A DNA stretch of 64,000 bases from Flaccisagitta enflata (taxonomy: Eukaryota > Chaetognatha > Sagittoidea > Aphragmophora). Made by a program: the position numbers and the translations under genes. Below are positions 30,766-44,984 of the stretch, piece by piece; within the stretch, counting starts at the first letter, position 1, and each line of letters starts with the position of its first letter. The DNA lies in assembly GCA_965153355.1 (NCBI GenBank), contig OZ231127.1, forward strand, positions 41,354,001 to 41,418,000. The letters are read 5' to 3'. The notes under the pieces are model-generated. The model was not told where the DNA came from. It made no database searches and worked only from the letters and a program-made list of their open reading frames with translations.

Positions 30766-31120
30766 TTTTCTTGATGTTTTTGCCATTAATTTCGATGTTG
30801 TTGTTGTTGTCGTCTATTTTGTATTCGTCACTTTAGATGAGAAAAAATCAGGCCTTTGGGCTATTGGTGATTCTGTTTGGGTTATATTTAGCCTCTCGAT
30901 TGTTTTGGTCTCATCGACCAATTTCGCCAAATCGACTTTCTCACCGATATTTGTCTTCATTTCTGCCATCTTTCTGTCATTATCTCTGTCTTTGTTTTAC
31001 TTCAACTCTCTCTCTGTGATATCCACCTCTTTCTGTCTCTGATCGCTTCGACTGTGTCAGTCTTTGTTTTGTTTGATTAGTTTAGAATTTGGCTAACTTT
31101 GCCTCGCCGTATTTTTCTCC
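30766..31120. other. Unique sequence, no gene recognised
   Basis: T-rich mixed DNA. The 223-codon frame entering from the GTT array is an artefact in its first half and unrecognised after it. Confidence 0.4.
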
Positions 31121-31290
31121 TTTTTGGGCAGCGGCCCCAAAGGGCCGATGTCTTGTAGGACACAGGGGTAAATTTCCAGACGTCCGTCCGTCCGTCCGCT
31201 GTCCTGCTCTCACTCCACTTCTGCAGCTAATAACTCTAAGCAGGGCATCGGGCACCGCGGACCATGTGCGATCCTTGGATGACTAGTTCC
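31121..31290 (+). repeat. W element, short ACAGGGG subtype
   Basis: CTTTTTGGGCAGCGG with hairpin GGCCCC-aaa-GGGCC, GTAGGACACAGGGGTAAATTT, GTCC units, then the tail CTAAGCAGGGCATCGGGCAC and GGACCATGTGCGATCCTTGG. Neither the minisatellite nor the inverted arm is present. Confidence 0.7.
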
Positions 31291-31348
31291 TTTTGTATAT
31301 TTGGGCTCTAAGTACCTAAAGTACACTAAGTAGCTGCCTTACTGCAAA

Positions 31349-31978
31349 ATGCTTGAAAGGTTGGCCAATCTTATGTCCTATAGGTATGCATGTCTTGATA
31401 GCGGTTGCATAATAGCGAGGTTTCACTGTCACTGTAACCCTTTTCATCAAATGATCGGCATTGCTGTTGACTTTTTCTCTCCCGGCGACCTCCTCCAGAC
31501 TGCATGTGGTAAATTGTTCGTCGGCGCAGCTTGCAGGGTCAGAAAAACGTCTCTTGATGATCCACTTAATAGATGGAGAGATCTTTTTTTTTCTAGGTTT
31601 CTTCTCTTTTGCGTCGCTGCTGGTGACCTCCTCTTAAGGAACTCACAGCGGCCCATCCTTCAACAGTTCCATTGCATGTCAAACGAGGATAGAAAACCCT
31701 GCTCTGTAGTCGCATTGTCGCCACACATGTCACATGGGTATTTTCAAATAGTACATCCGTCTGTTCGTTGCATCAGTATGACTGTGTGTCACGCCGGTTT
31801 CGATACTCAGTGGAAGAAACATCAGTCAGTCCCATTAGCTGCAGGCTGCAGAACTTTTGAGGCCACAGTGAAAATGTCAGTGCAGATCATTGTTTGTTTT
31901 GTTTTTTTTTTGGGCAACATCCCATCTCTTTTTTTTTTGGGGGGGGGGGGGAGTTTCACGTGTATGGATATTGATTGA
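31349..31978 (+). CDS. Unrecognised 209-codon open frame (doubtful)
   Basis: This is the longest open frame in the window that is neither a microsatellite nor a transposon protein. Composition is ordinary, with scattered Cys and His (for example CHCNPFHQM near residue 28 and CCAA-type runs), but I see no domain, signal peptide or repeat. Its end runs through T- and G-homopolymers (31905-31951), which argues against coding. It lies just downstream of a W copy. Chance is a reasonable explanation. Confidence 0.15.
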   Translation: MLERLANLMSYRYACLDSGCIIARFHCHCNPFHQMIGIAVDFFSPGDLLQTACGKLFVGAACRVRKTSLDDPLNRWRDLFFSRFLLFCVAAGDLLLRNSQRPILQQFHCMSNEDRKPCSVVALSPHMSHGYFQIVHPSVRCISMTVCHAGFDTQWKKHQSVPLAAGCRTFEATVKMSVQIIVCFVFFLGNIPSLFFLGGGGSFTCMDID

Positions 31979-32589
31979 CAAGAATTGTATTATGTATGCG
32001 ACTCTTGAAGTGCTCGGTAGCTCGAGCAACTACTTGGCATCATGATGATGTCACAAATTTAGAGGTCGACCGAAGGTAGGTTAACCGAAGCCGAACCGAA
32101 GCCGAAGTTGACAGTGACTAGATTACCGAAACCGAAACCAAAGGTTACCGAATTCAGAAACCGAAGTTTGAAGTTACTTCTATTCTTCACTCAAGGAAAG
32201 TAAAAGAAAAACTTATAAAAAAATTAAAATTTTAATTGAATTATTTTTTTTCTGTCTTCTATTTTTTTGTTTTTCATTTTCCACTTAACTTTTATTCTTT
32301 TAGTTTGTTTAAAAAAAGTTATACATACAAAATCAAAATTGGAATGCAACTTTGACTTTGGTTCCAAGGTAGAGGAAGTGATCCATCCAATGGGTTAGTA
32401 TCAATGTTAACCTTTGGTCAATACCTAATGCAAGGCATATCTTTTAATGCTGTCCATTAATCTGTCTGGCTGTGTACTTGCCTGTCATCTTGCATACCTG
32501 TTTATCTTGCGTCAATCCTAAATATATTTTTTTTTTAGTAATTTTTTTTTCATCTTTTTACTTTCTATATCTTTTTTTTTTTTTTAATT

Positions 32590-32737
32590 TTTGAGGTCAT
32601 TAGACCGTTAGGGCAGGAGCAGTAGATACAAAGAAATGAAATCATAAAAAAAAGTAAAATGTGACCGACTGACCAACCAACCAACTAACTGGCTAATGGA
32701 CATAGCAGGTTGTAGAGTCGCATGATAGCAACTAAAA
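32590..32737 (+). mobile_element. S element, partial, inside the hAT-like element
   Basis: GAGGTC-atta-GACC is the same 5' stem as the fragment at 21630, but AACAA is missing. It continues GGGCAGGAGCAGTAG and a GACCGACTGACCAACCAACC core, ending GTAGAG-TCGC-atgata-GCAACTAAAAC. The 3' stem has one mismatch. Confidence 0.7.
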
Positions 32738-32848
32738 CAGTGGTTCTTATGTTTTTTTTATAAATGATTTTTATATTGTTATCATTTCTCTCTGTCTTTT
32801 TTATTCTCTCTCTGTATTTTTGTCTTTCACTTTCTTTTTTCTGTCTCT

Positions 32849-33091
<243 letters not shown>

Positions 33092-33239
33092 CTAAATTCA
33101 ATTTTAAACCTTCTACCTACTACATACAGATATTTCTACTACCTACTGGCACTTACAAAACCGAAGCCGAACAGGAGGCCGAAGGAGGGTGAGGGTCAGT
33201 AGGTCAGTACCGAACCGAACCTTTGGTCGACCTCTAGTC

Positions 33240-33682
33240 ACAATACAAATTAAACAATTCTGTTCATCCAAATGTGTGAATTGTTAAAGTTGAAACTTTT
33301 GGAGTTTTCCTGAGAAAAGTCCCAAGAATGTTGTGCATTGACCCTCGCCGATCGCCTAGAAATATCGTGCCAATGGTGCATGAGAAGTACAGAACATGGA
33401 CTGTTTTTTTTCTGAGGGATGAGGATGTTGTGCATTGACCTTCTTCGAGTCTGACTTGCGTCGTCATTTTTCTTAGTCTACAGCTCGCCTCCAGTAAGCC
33501 CTTCTTTTCCCCCTTTCTTTACCCTCCTTCCTGCTCATTTTTTATCCTCTTTCTTTTCGTCTTTCCATCTATCCTTCTAAACCTGAATCTGCCCGTTTGT
33601 CTCTGTCCCTGTTTCTCTATTTCTCTAATTCTTTACCTCCCGCACTTTGTTCAATTCATCCCTCTTTGTAACACATTTGAAT
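33240..33682. other. Unique sequence with a short direct repeat
   Basis: ATGTTGTGCATTGACC occurs at 33328 and 33426, each time preceded by a GAGG/GAAA-type stretch. No gene recognised. Confidence 0.45.
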
Positions 33683-33885
33683 AACAAGTGACGCGGGGTC
33701 ACAATATCGATGCGGACGGGTGGGCAGAAGCGTCCAACCCCCATCCACATCCAACGACCCACCCAACCTCCTTTCCAACACAGCCACATACACAAAAAGC
33801 TTCTAAAACCCTTGTCGGACCGACTCATAGATGGACCGACAAAGCCTCCTGTAGAGTTGCGTGTCTTCAATTGTAGGAACAGTAG
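33683..33885 (+). mobile_element. S element, GTGAC type, 3' hairpin decayed
   Basis: AACAA-GTGAC-gcggg-GTCAC-AATATCGATGCGGACGGGTGGG, a CAACC-rich middle, a short GGACCGACTC core, GTAGAG, GTTGCGTGTCTTCAATTG. The 3' stem is broken. Confidence 0.75.
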
Positions 33886-34615
<730 letters not shown>

Positions 34616-34620
34616 GACTC

Positions 34621-34832
34621 TTTTTAGTCGCGTGCTACGCGACTCTACACCCCGCTTTGTTCGTCCGTCCGTCGGTCCGTCCGTCTGTCCGTCTGTCCGT
34701 CCGTCACACCTTACTTTTTTTGGGTTTTTGCGGTCTTTGGCCTCACTGCTCCTGCCCAAGTGATCAAGTGACCTCAAATATGGCCCCTGCCCACCCGCAC
34801 ACGACTGGAGTAGCCGTGTATCCGGCCTTGTT
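34621..34832 (-). mobile_element. S element, complete, CGCG type (reference copy)
   Basis: Minus strand: AACAA-GGCCG-gataca-CGGCT, AGTCGTGTGCGGGTGGGCAG, GAGCAGTGAGGCCAAAGACC, AGTAAGGTGTGACG, a GGAC/AGAC core, CGGGGTGTAGAG, then the perfect 7-bp hairpin AGTCGCG-tagca-CGCGACT and AAAAA. It is the cleanest CGCG-type copy in the window. Confidence 0.92.
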
Positions 34833-35032
34833 CTTATTCTTGCCAGTCATTCTTGATGTTTTCCTCCACCGCTTCTTTATGTTTGACGTATTCAACATTA
34901 GATCATCATTGTTATATAAGAGATATAACTTATAAGAAATATTAAAAAAAAGTCATAGAAGTAACCTGTCGTTGATTTTGCATTGAAAATCAAGTGACTC
35001 TTTTCATTCTTCTTCAGGCGCAATTGAGAATG

Positions 35033-35035
<3 letters not shown>

Positions 35036-35075
<40 letters not shown>
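35036..35075. repeat. (GA)n microsatellite
   Basis: About 40 bp of GA. Confidence 0.95.
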
Positions 35076-35079
<4 letters not shown>

Positions 35080-35223
35080 CAGGAGGATGTTGACCTCACA
35101 CCATTTAAAAAGACAAGTTACCGGCAAAAACGGAGGATCGGGTATATGAGTAAGAAAGGACTAGATTTTGTCACCGACCGAACAAGTCCAGTTCATCATC
35201 ATACTTTGTGCAAAAGCGCTCTA

Positions 35224-35673
<450 letters not shown>

Positions 35674-36379
35674 AACAAGTGACGCGGGGTCACAATATCG
35701 TTGCGGACGGTTGGGCAGGGGCATCAAACCCCCAACCACACCCCAAACCCCTTTCCATACACAATCATACATAAATAGTCGCAAAAGCGTTAGATGGTCA
35801 GCGGTACCCGTTGCCCCTGTGAGTGTGTGTGGATATGTGATGGTGAGAGGGGCAGCGGCCCCGAAGGGGCCGATGATTTATGCTTTGTTATTTTGGAGGC
35901 TTTATGTTGGGACTTGAGCCTAGAGGCTAGAGGCTGCAATTTGAGCTTGGAGGCTGGAATTGGGGCCATCTGGCCAGATTTTTAGCCTCAAGGCTGGATT
36001 CTAGGCTTTGAGGCTCGATTCTGAGCCTTGACTTTCAGGCTGGAATTTGAGGCTAGAGGCTGGAATTTGAGCCTCAAGGCTGGAATTTGAGCCTCAAGGC
36101 TGATATTTGAGCCTCGAGGCTTGATTTTGGCCTGAAAGGCTGGTCAAGGGGGTGGACGGAGAAGAAGAAGAAGGAGAAGAAGGAGAAGGAGGAGAATTTT
36201 CCCCTGTGTGAAAGCATAGGTCATCGGCCCCTTCGGGGCCGCTGCCCAAAAGTATCCAAAACGCTCATTTTTCCACTTTTCGACTCGATCACCTCTACGG
36301 ACGGACCGACGGACCGACCAACGGACGGACGGACGGACGGACAAAGCCTCTTATAGAGTTGCGTGTCCGCAACTAAAAA
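35674..36379 (+). mobile_element. S+W composite element
   Basis: S 5' end AACAA-GTGAC-gcggg-GTCAC-AATATCGTTGCGGACGG; W in inverted orientation at 35774-36252; S resumes ATCCAAAACGCTCATTTTTC, CACTTTTCGACTCG, an ACGG/ACCG core (36297-36342), TTATAGAG, GTTGCG-tgtc-CGCAAC-TAAAAA. Both S termini are intact, so the composite may have moved as one unit. Confidence 0.88.
35774..36252 (-). repeat. W element inside S
   Basis: Outer end AATAGTCGCAAAAGCG at the left, right end GGCCCC-ttcg-GGGGCC-GCTGCCCAAAAG. An array of units such as GAGGCTGGAATTTGAGCCTC lies at 35890-36150. A second half-hairpin GGCCCC-gaa-GGGGCC lies at 35857-35871. The right hairpin has a C(TTCG)G loop, the exceptionally stable cUUCGg type if transcribed. 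Confidence 0.85.
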
Positions 36380-36498
36380 TAGGAATGAGAGAGAGAAAGT
36401 AAGTAGATCATTGCATAAACCACAGGTAGTGTCTGAGGAGGACTAGCGCTATTTGCTATTCACCTTATCCATTTTCATTTTTCTATCAATTTTATCTT

Positions 36499-36583
36499 CT
36501 TCTTCTTCTTCTTCTTCTTCTTCTTCTTCTTCTTCTTCTTCTTCTTCTTCTTCTTCTTCTTCTTCTTCTTCTTCTTCTTCTTC
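36499..36583. repeat. (CTT)n microsatellite
   Basis: About 85 bp of CTT. Confidence 0.96.
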
Positions 36584-37310
36584 CCTTGCCCACTTTGTGA
36601 AGAGGGAAGAAATGTTGGGATTGAATAATTTGACCAAACATGACCTCACGACCCTGAATGGGGAACATCTCCCCCTGCCGCGTCCAACGCCTTTGAAGAC
36701 CGTTTGAAATCAACTAAAGGCTGCAGGCCTCTTGATTGTTCTTTACTGCCGACAAGCAAAAATTTTCCCCTGAACGCTACCGACTCAACTTAAGAGTGAG
36801 GGTCAGTGAGTGACTGAATGTTGGAGGGGGTTGCCTTCCTCTAACATATTCCGCGACTACAACGCGATTAGCTAACATGGCCCATAATACATGTTTCATG
36901 GGACTGGAAATTGCCCGTAAGTCGGTGCCACGCCACCGCCGGCTCTCACCTTCACTGTACGCAGTCGCGTGTGTAGGTGATACCCAATAAGTCAAAGAGT
37001 CACAGGATTTCCGGACCTACTTGTTTTTTCACTAATTGAATCATCAATATCCACTTTTTAGCGGGTGGCTACATGAGACACATGACAATGTTTAAAAGTA
37101 TTCCATGCGATTATGATTTTCTCTTTTTTAGTTCACAACATAAAGGACAAAGTTCTTATTATATTTTTAATTCAAACTTACTTTCTTCCGAATAAGTAAA
37201 GTTAAACAAGAGCAGGCATCATAAAACTACAATATGCAAATGATATTTATGCTGACTCCAATTACCATTATTTCCATTTCGATCTTCTCTTTCTTTTTCT
37301 CTTCTTTCTT
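36584..37310. other. Unique sequence, no gene recognised
   Basis: Mixed DNA. The 72-codon minus frame at 36777-36995 is not low-complexity but matches nothing I know. Confidence 0.4.
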
Positions 37311-37317
37311 CCTCTTC

Positions 37318-37479
37318 TTCTTCTTTTTCTTCTTCTTCTTCTTCTTCTTCTTCTTCTTCTTCTTCTTCTTCTTCTTCTTCTTCTTCTTCTTCTTCTTCTT
37401 CTTCTTCTTCTTCTTCTTCTTCTTCTTCTTCTTCTTCTTCTTCTTCTTCTTCTTCTTCTTCTTCTTCTTCTTCTTCTTC
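37318..37479. repeat. (CTT)n microsatellite
   Basis: About 160 bp of CTT. Confidence 0.97.
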
Positions 37480-37639
37480 CATCTTTGGGACCTGCCAACA
37501 TCTCCCTTTCCCAGCCGAGAAGCGGCGCTGCTCGCTGCTCCAAAATAAAGAGGCCTGATAGGCTGAAGTCGGAGTTAAGGCCTTCGAAAAGATGGAGGAG
37601 GTTTAGAAGAAAGAGGAGGAAGAAGAGCACAAAGGGGAA

Positions 37640-37740
37640 AAAACGAATTCTCGCCTCAGCCCAGATGTCATTGTTTGCAATGGTAGTTATCGAGCAACGA
37701 TCCCACTCGCGACTTGGGTAGTCGTGAAGCCGACCTTGTT
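37640..37740 (-). mobile_element. S 5' fragment with compensated hairpin
   Basis: Minus strand: AACAA-GGTCG-gcttca-CGACT, ACCCAAGTCGCGAGTGGGATC. Against the usual GGCCG/CGGCT stem, a C-G pair has become T-A, so both sides changed. The remainder of the element is missing. Confidence 0.65.
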
Positions 37741-37867
37741 TCCACTTTCCCACCCCAAAAATACATGCATGATAAAATATATGTAATCTACTGATGTTGA
37801 CAACGTTAAGGTATCTATTGCATTAGTTTTTTTAGTTCTTATTGCTCTGTTTTTGTGTTGTTTACGT

Positions 37868-38034
<167 letters not shown>

Positions 38035-38317
38035 ATTCCCAGATGACACTTGAAGAGTCGCGGATGATGTTACTCAATTTCCAATAACTTTCCCCTGAAA
38101 AAGACGATGATGGATGAATTTCCCGTCTACGGCTGGAATCCATCGTCGAGCTGAGTCTGTGTGTGCGTGTGTGCGTGCGTGCGTTTTTTCCTTCTACATC
38201 TGTAACTTACAGAGTAATGAGTAACTCATCTTTTTTTTATTTATTTTTTTTCCCATAGTCGTCGAGAGAGACAGCGGCACCGTGGTCTTCTCACTTAATT
38301 TCTTTTTCTCACTTTTC

Positions 38318-38418
38318 CTTTTCTTTTTCTTTTTCTTTTTCTTTTTCTTTTTCTTTTTCTTTTTCTTTTTCTTTTTCTTTTTCTTTTTCTTTTTCCTTTT
38401 CTTTTTCTTTTTCTTTTT
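38318..38418. repeat. (CTTTTT)n hexamer microsatellite
   Basis: About 17 units of CTTTTT, the only array of this type in the window. Confidence 0.95.
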
Positions 38419-39122
38419 GTCATCTAATGAAGCAGTTCACCTTTATTACCTGGGGATTTATTTGAAGGACCCAAAAAATTGACCCAAACAGGCGGGTCAG
38501 TTAACTAGCAGCATTTTAACATTATAAAATCCAATATGATTTTTGGATTTCAGTTTCTTGTCCTAAAAAGGCGGGGCATCGGTAAAGGCACAGATATTGA
38601 GGCGGGGTTTCCCTGTATTTCTTTTCTCTTTCCTCTGCCCTCCCTGCAGGGGGAAGCTGGCGTTTACTCTTTCTCTGCACAATTTGTCATGATCAGTTTC
38701 AGATGGGTCACGGGCATGCCCAAATGCTGAATGACTTAGTTTCTTGGCCGCTGAAACACGACATGAACGAGAGAAAGACGCTGCAGCCCAAGGCGGCGGA
38801 GTAGGCGAGCGCTAAGGAGGAAGTAACGATTCAATTGCACGCACACGCGCAACCCAGACGCGTATTGATTTCATAACTCCAAAAGCGTAGAGAAAGAAGA
38901 AATGAAAGAATGAGAGGAAAAAGAAGTAGCAAAGGAGGCAGTAGCCCGAATAATACATAATGGAATGAGCGGACCAATCTTCTGACAGGAAAACGGTACC
39001 AAACTTTGCAACTATGTTTTCTGTTGGACTATCTTACTCAATCCAGTGACTACTGACTTGAGTCGTGCAATTGCTACCATGTGAAGATAGAGAAATTATT
39101 CCCAAAGGCAGGGTATGTAAAA
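38419..39122. other. Unique sequence, no gene recognised
   Basis: Mixed DNA without repeats shared with the rest of the window. Confidence 0.45.
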
Positions 39123-39237
39123 ACAAGGCCAAGTAGGCCAATAAGGTGCGACGTGTTGATCGTCGAACGAATGCGTTACAGACAGACAGACCAACAGACA
39201 GAGCCAGTTATAGAGGTGCTTTGTCGCACCTAAAAAA
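39123..39237 (+). mobile_element. S element, complete, GGTGCG type, 115 bp
   Basis: AACAA-GGCC-aagta-GGCC-AATAAGGTGCGACGTG, GATCGTCGAACGAATGCG, an ACAGACAGACC core, TTATAGAG, AGGTGC-tttgtc-GCACCT-AAAAAA. It differs from the copy at 24007 mainly in core length, so core units expand and contract while the ends stay fixed. Confidence 0.88.
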
Positions 39238-39376
39238 GGAGGGGAAAAGAAAAAAGCGCGCATGCGTGCACGTACAACTAGAAACTGCCATGAATTCCAC
39301 GTTCTCTTCATAAATGTTGTCACAAAATGGAAGAAACGAAGGAAGTTCTGGAGGGAGCAAGAGAGAGAAGAGAGAG

Positions 39377-39504
39377 AACAAGGACGGATACACAGCAAAT
39401 CAGTCATTGACGGTTGGGCAGGAGCAGTTATGCCAAAACCGCTCGGAATTGAAAAATATTACCTACCGACCGACCGACCGACCTACCCACCGACCAACAC
39501 GGCA

Positions 39505-39507
<3 letters not shown>
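39377..39507 (+). mobile_element. S element, 3' end replaced by (GA)n
   Basis: AACAAGGACGGATACACAGC (hairpin decayed), ATCAGTCATTGACGGTTGGG, CAGGAGCAGTTATGCC, an ACCGACCGACCG core, then directly a GA array. No TAGAG-hairpin end is present. Confidence 0.65.

Positions 39508-39567
<60 letters not shown>
39508..39567. repeat. (GA)n microsatellite
   Basis: About 60 bp of GA starting where the S core stops. Confidence 0.96.
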
Positions 39568-39569
<2 letters not shown>

Positions 39570-39907
39570 CTCAGACACATAGATTCGGGGTGAAATGGGA
39601 AATAAACATTCCGTTATAAAATCTGGACAGCCGATGAGAAAACGCAATATACATTTCATCAAAACATAAATTGTGCATTTCATCAAATGGTTATTCAAAA
39701 ATTCGATACAGTAAGGGAGGATTAAGGACCAATACATGAAATATGCATATATGTAGATGAAGAAGGCAAAGTAATTTGTTTGGTAACAGGAGAACTGATA
39801 ACTGATAGCTGATAGATTGTGCAAAGGAGAACAAAAGAACCGGAAAAAAAGAAATACAGAAATGAAGAAAGAAAGAAAGGTAAAAAGAAAGAAAGAAAAA
39901 ACAAACG

Positions 39908-40044
39908 GAGAAACAAAGACACAAAGAAACAAAGAAACAAAGAAACAAAGAAACAGAGAAACAGAGAAACAAAGAAACAAAGAAACAAAGAAACAAAGAA
40001 ACAAAGAAACAAAGAAACAAAGAAACAAAGAAACAAAGAAACAA
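39908..40044. repeat. (AAAGAAAC)n array
   Basis: Octamer AAAGAAAC with AGAGAAAC variants, about 16 units. Confidence 0.93.
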
Positions 40045-40079
40045 ATGAAGAGAAAACTTAGAAACAAAGAACAAGGAAC

Positions 40080-42580
<2,501 letters not shown>

Positions 42581-42608
<28 letters not shown>

Positions 42609-42885
42609 CTTCTTCTTCTTCTTCTTCTTCTTCTTCTTCTTCTTCTTCTTCTCCTTCTTCTTCTTCTTCTTCTTCATGGCACAATGGAAGTGGAACGGCA
42701 AGGGGGAAGGGGCGAAAGAAGAGGTGAGGAGATGGGAAGAGAGAGGACGAAGAGGGCAAGAAGGAAGATGATGAAGGAAGATGACAGTCGAGGAATAACA
42801 ATTGGGTTTCTTATGATGGTTTCTTCTTCATCTTTTCTTCATTGTCTTCATGATTTTCGTCATCAAAATCACCATTATCATCATT

Positions 42886-42927
<42 letters not shown>

Positions 42928-43120
42928 GTCATCATCATCATCATCATCATCATCCTTCTTGTCTTCTTCTTCTTCTTCTTCTTCTTCTTCTTCTTCTTCT
43001 TCTTCTTCTTCTTCTTCTTCTTCTTCTTCTTCTTCTTCTTCTTCTTCTTCTTCTTCTTCTTCTTCTTCTCCTTCTTCTTCTTCTTCTTCTTCTTCTTCTT
43101 CTTCTTCTTCTTCTTCTTCC
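42581..43120. repeat. (CTT)n, (CAT)n, (CTT)n cluster
   Basis: CTT 42581-42676, ATC 42861-42952, CTT 42964-43120, with about 180 bp of purine-rich sequence between the first two. Confidence 0.96.
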
Positions 43121-43354
43121 TCATTTCTCTTCCTTCTTCTCCTCGCTTTTTATCACCCGAAATTTTCTTAATTCTGTTTTTGCCACGACTTCATTCTCTA
43201 GTCTAGGTATCTCCGTCTTGCTCTTGTCTGCTTTATGTCACTTTCCTATTTTTCCTTTCATTTTTCATGGCGCATTTTCCTTTTCTCTCGCGATCGTGAT
43301 TCTTTTATCTATTCCATTTCAAACTATCTCCTTTATTATTTCATAACTGTCTTG

Positions 43355-43680
43355 TGCTTTTGGGCAGCGGTCCCTCAGGGACACATAGAGCGATTTTCTC
43401 CAGTTTGCAGCTCCTGATTTCCGTCCCTCCCTGATGTCTTAAACCCACGCCTCTCTGACCCCAAATCAGACCTTTCAGACCAAAAATCAGGCCTCTCAGC
43501 CCCCAAAACCCGATACCCAGACCCTACAGTCCAACGGCCCAAAGTACTCCTCTATGGCCTCAAATGAGGATTCTAACACCTCAAACCTGGCATTTCAGAG
43601 CTCAAAGCAGGCCACTTGGACCTCAAATCAGGTCTTCAAGAACCTACATTTGTCCAGTGTGGAATCAAAGGTCCGATGTA
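43355..43680 (+). repeat. W element, CTCAGACCCC subtype, decayed
   Basis: CTTTTGGGCAGCGG with hairpin GTCCC-tca-GGGAC. Array units of the CAGACCTTTCAGACCAAAAATC type (43445-43640) are most like those at 17800. It ends TTGTCCAGTGTGGAATCAAAGG, a remnant of the right arm. Tail absent. The hairpin stem has a T-A pair where others have C-G. Confidence 0.7.
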
Positions 43681-43783
43681 ACATGAACCAGGAGAGCAAC
43701 AGAGTGGCAAATCTATATATCATGAAACAGATGCAAGAAGAACATGAAACAGTTTACCCCTATCTCTCTTTCTCCTCTTTCCC

Positions 43784-43917
<134 letters not shown>

Positions 43918-44050
43918 GTTCCACATTTGCATTTTCTGATGACGAGAATCGGAATGACAAAGCCGAAAGAAAATTGAAAGATGTAAACATTAATACCACA
44001 TTCCGTCCGTTATGATAGCAAATAGGAATTTCATGGTAAGACATGCGGAA

Positions 44051-44357
44051 TAGGGTGGTCACGAAATAGGGTCAAATTTCAAAAAATGATGTACTCTAGT
44101 TTTTTGCATGAATGTAACAAAAAAGAAGGTTCTCCCACAAGTAGAGGTCTGAATTTGAAGATTAAACCATGGCGGCAAAACTATAGGCTTCCTATGGCAA
44201 TAAAAAAATCCCCATAGCAACCCTATAGTTTTGCCGACAAGGTTTCTTGTTTGATTTCACACCCCAGCTTGTGAGAAATCCTTCTTTTATTGGACATTTG
44301 TGCAAAGGGCTCAAGTATATCAATATATGAAATTTGACCCAATTCGGGACCACCCTA
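44051..44357. mobile_element. hAT MITE with perfect 8-bp target duplication
   Basis: Flanked by ATGCGGAA on both sides (44043-44050 and 44358-44365). Inverted ends are TAGGGTGGTCACGAAATAGG and TAGGGTGGTCCCGAATTGGG, both continuing GTCAAATTTCA. An inner palindrome pairs CGGCAAAACTATAGG (44173) with CCTATAGTTTTGCCG (44222). 307 bp, non-coding. The 8-bp duplication indicates hAT. Confidence 0.92.
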
Positions 44358-44365
44358 ATGCGGAA

Positions 44366-44927
44366 GCTGTCGCTGTTTAAATCTAGTCCTTGTTGTCCCC
44401 AAATCAAACTTTCAGTAAAAACCAGTAGAAAAACGCTGTTACCCAATTAAAATCTCCTCTTCCAGCTTTGCAGAGGACCACTGAAACACAAGCTACTGCA
44501 GGAATCTTTTACATTTATACTCTAGGAACTAAGATGTAGACACCCAAAAAAGATGCACATTCATTTCGATTGAAAGACCTGATTCCTGGGATAATTACTG
44601 TGTATCAAAAATTTTAATGAGTATTAATTTCTAAAATCTTACGACATAAGTAAAAAGTGCAAAAACATCTGTGGGCATCATAAGTGCTATTGCATCATTT
44701 TGAATCAAGCAAGAAAATCCTGATAAAATCAATATTTGTCAAAATAGTTGATGTTGAATAAAATAATTGGTTGTTCTGCCTTATGTCTAGCTTCGATCTC
44801 TGGTTACAGACCCGCTTTTTTTCGAACAACTGTTACGACATAATCCCTTAATTCAACGATGGCAACGTGACGTTTAGGGTAGATTATAAATCACGCGCAT
44901 TGGCTTGTCTTCTCTTTCTTCTTAGGA
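44366..44927. other. Unique sequence, no gene recognised
   Basis: AT-rich mixed DNA. Confidence 0.45.
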
Positions 44928-44962
44928 AACAAGCCCAGCAGGGCAACAGTCGTGTGCTCCCT
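44928..44962 (+). mobile_element. S 5' terminus only, GCCC-type hairpin
   Basis: AACAA-GCCC-agca-GGGC-AACAGTCGTGTGC. Another distinct stem, fully paired, in the normal position after AACAA. The rest of S is absent. Confidence 0.55.
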
Positions 44963-44984
44963 ATAACCTCCACAAACAAAATAA

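Noticed and set aside
34621-34832. S elements as Helitron ends (3' hairpin followed by CTAA)
   Set aside because: Helitrons need a 5' TC start and CTRR directly before a host T, with the hairpin a few bases inside. Here the hairpin abuts CTAAAAA, there is an extra 5' hairpin and no TC start.
42861-42952. Histidine-rich metal-binding frame
   Set aside because: (ATC)n microsatellite; the His run occurs in one frame only.
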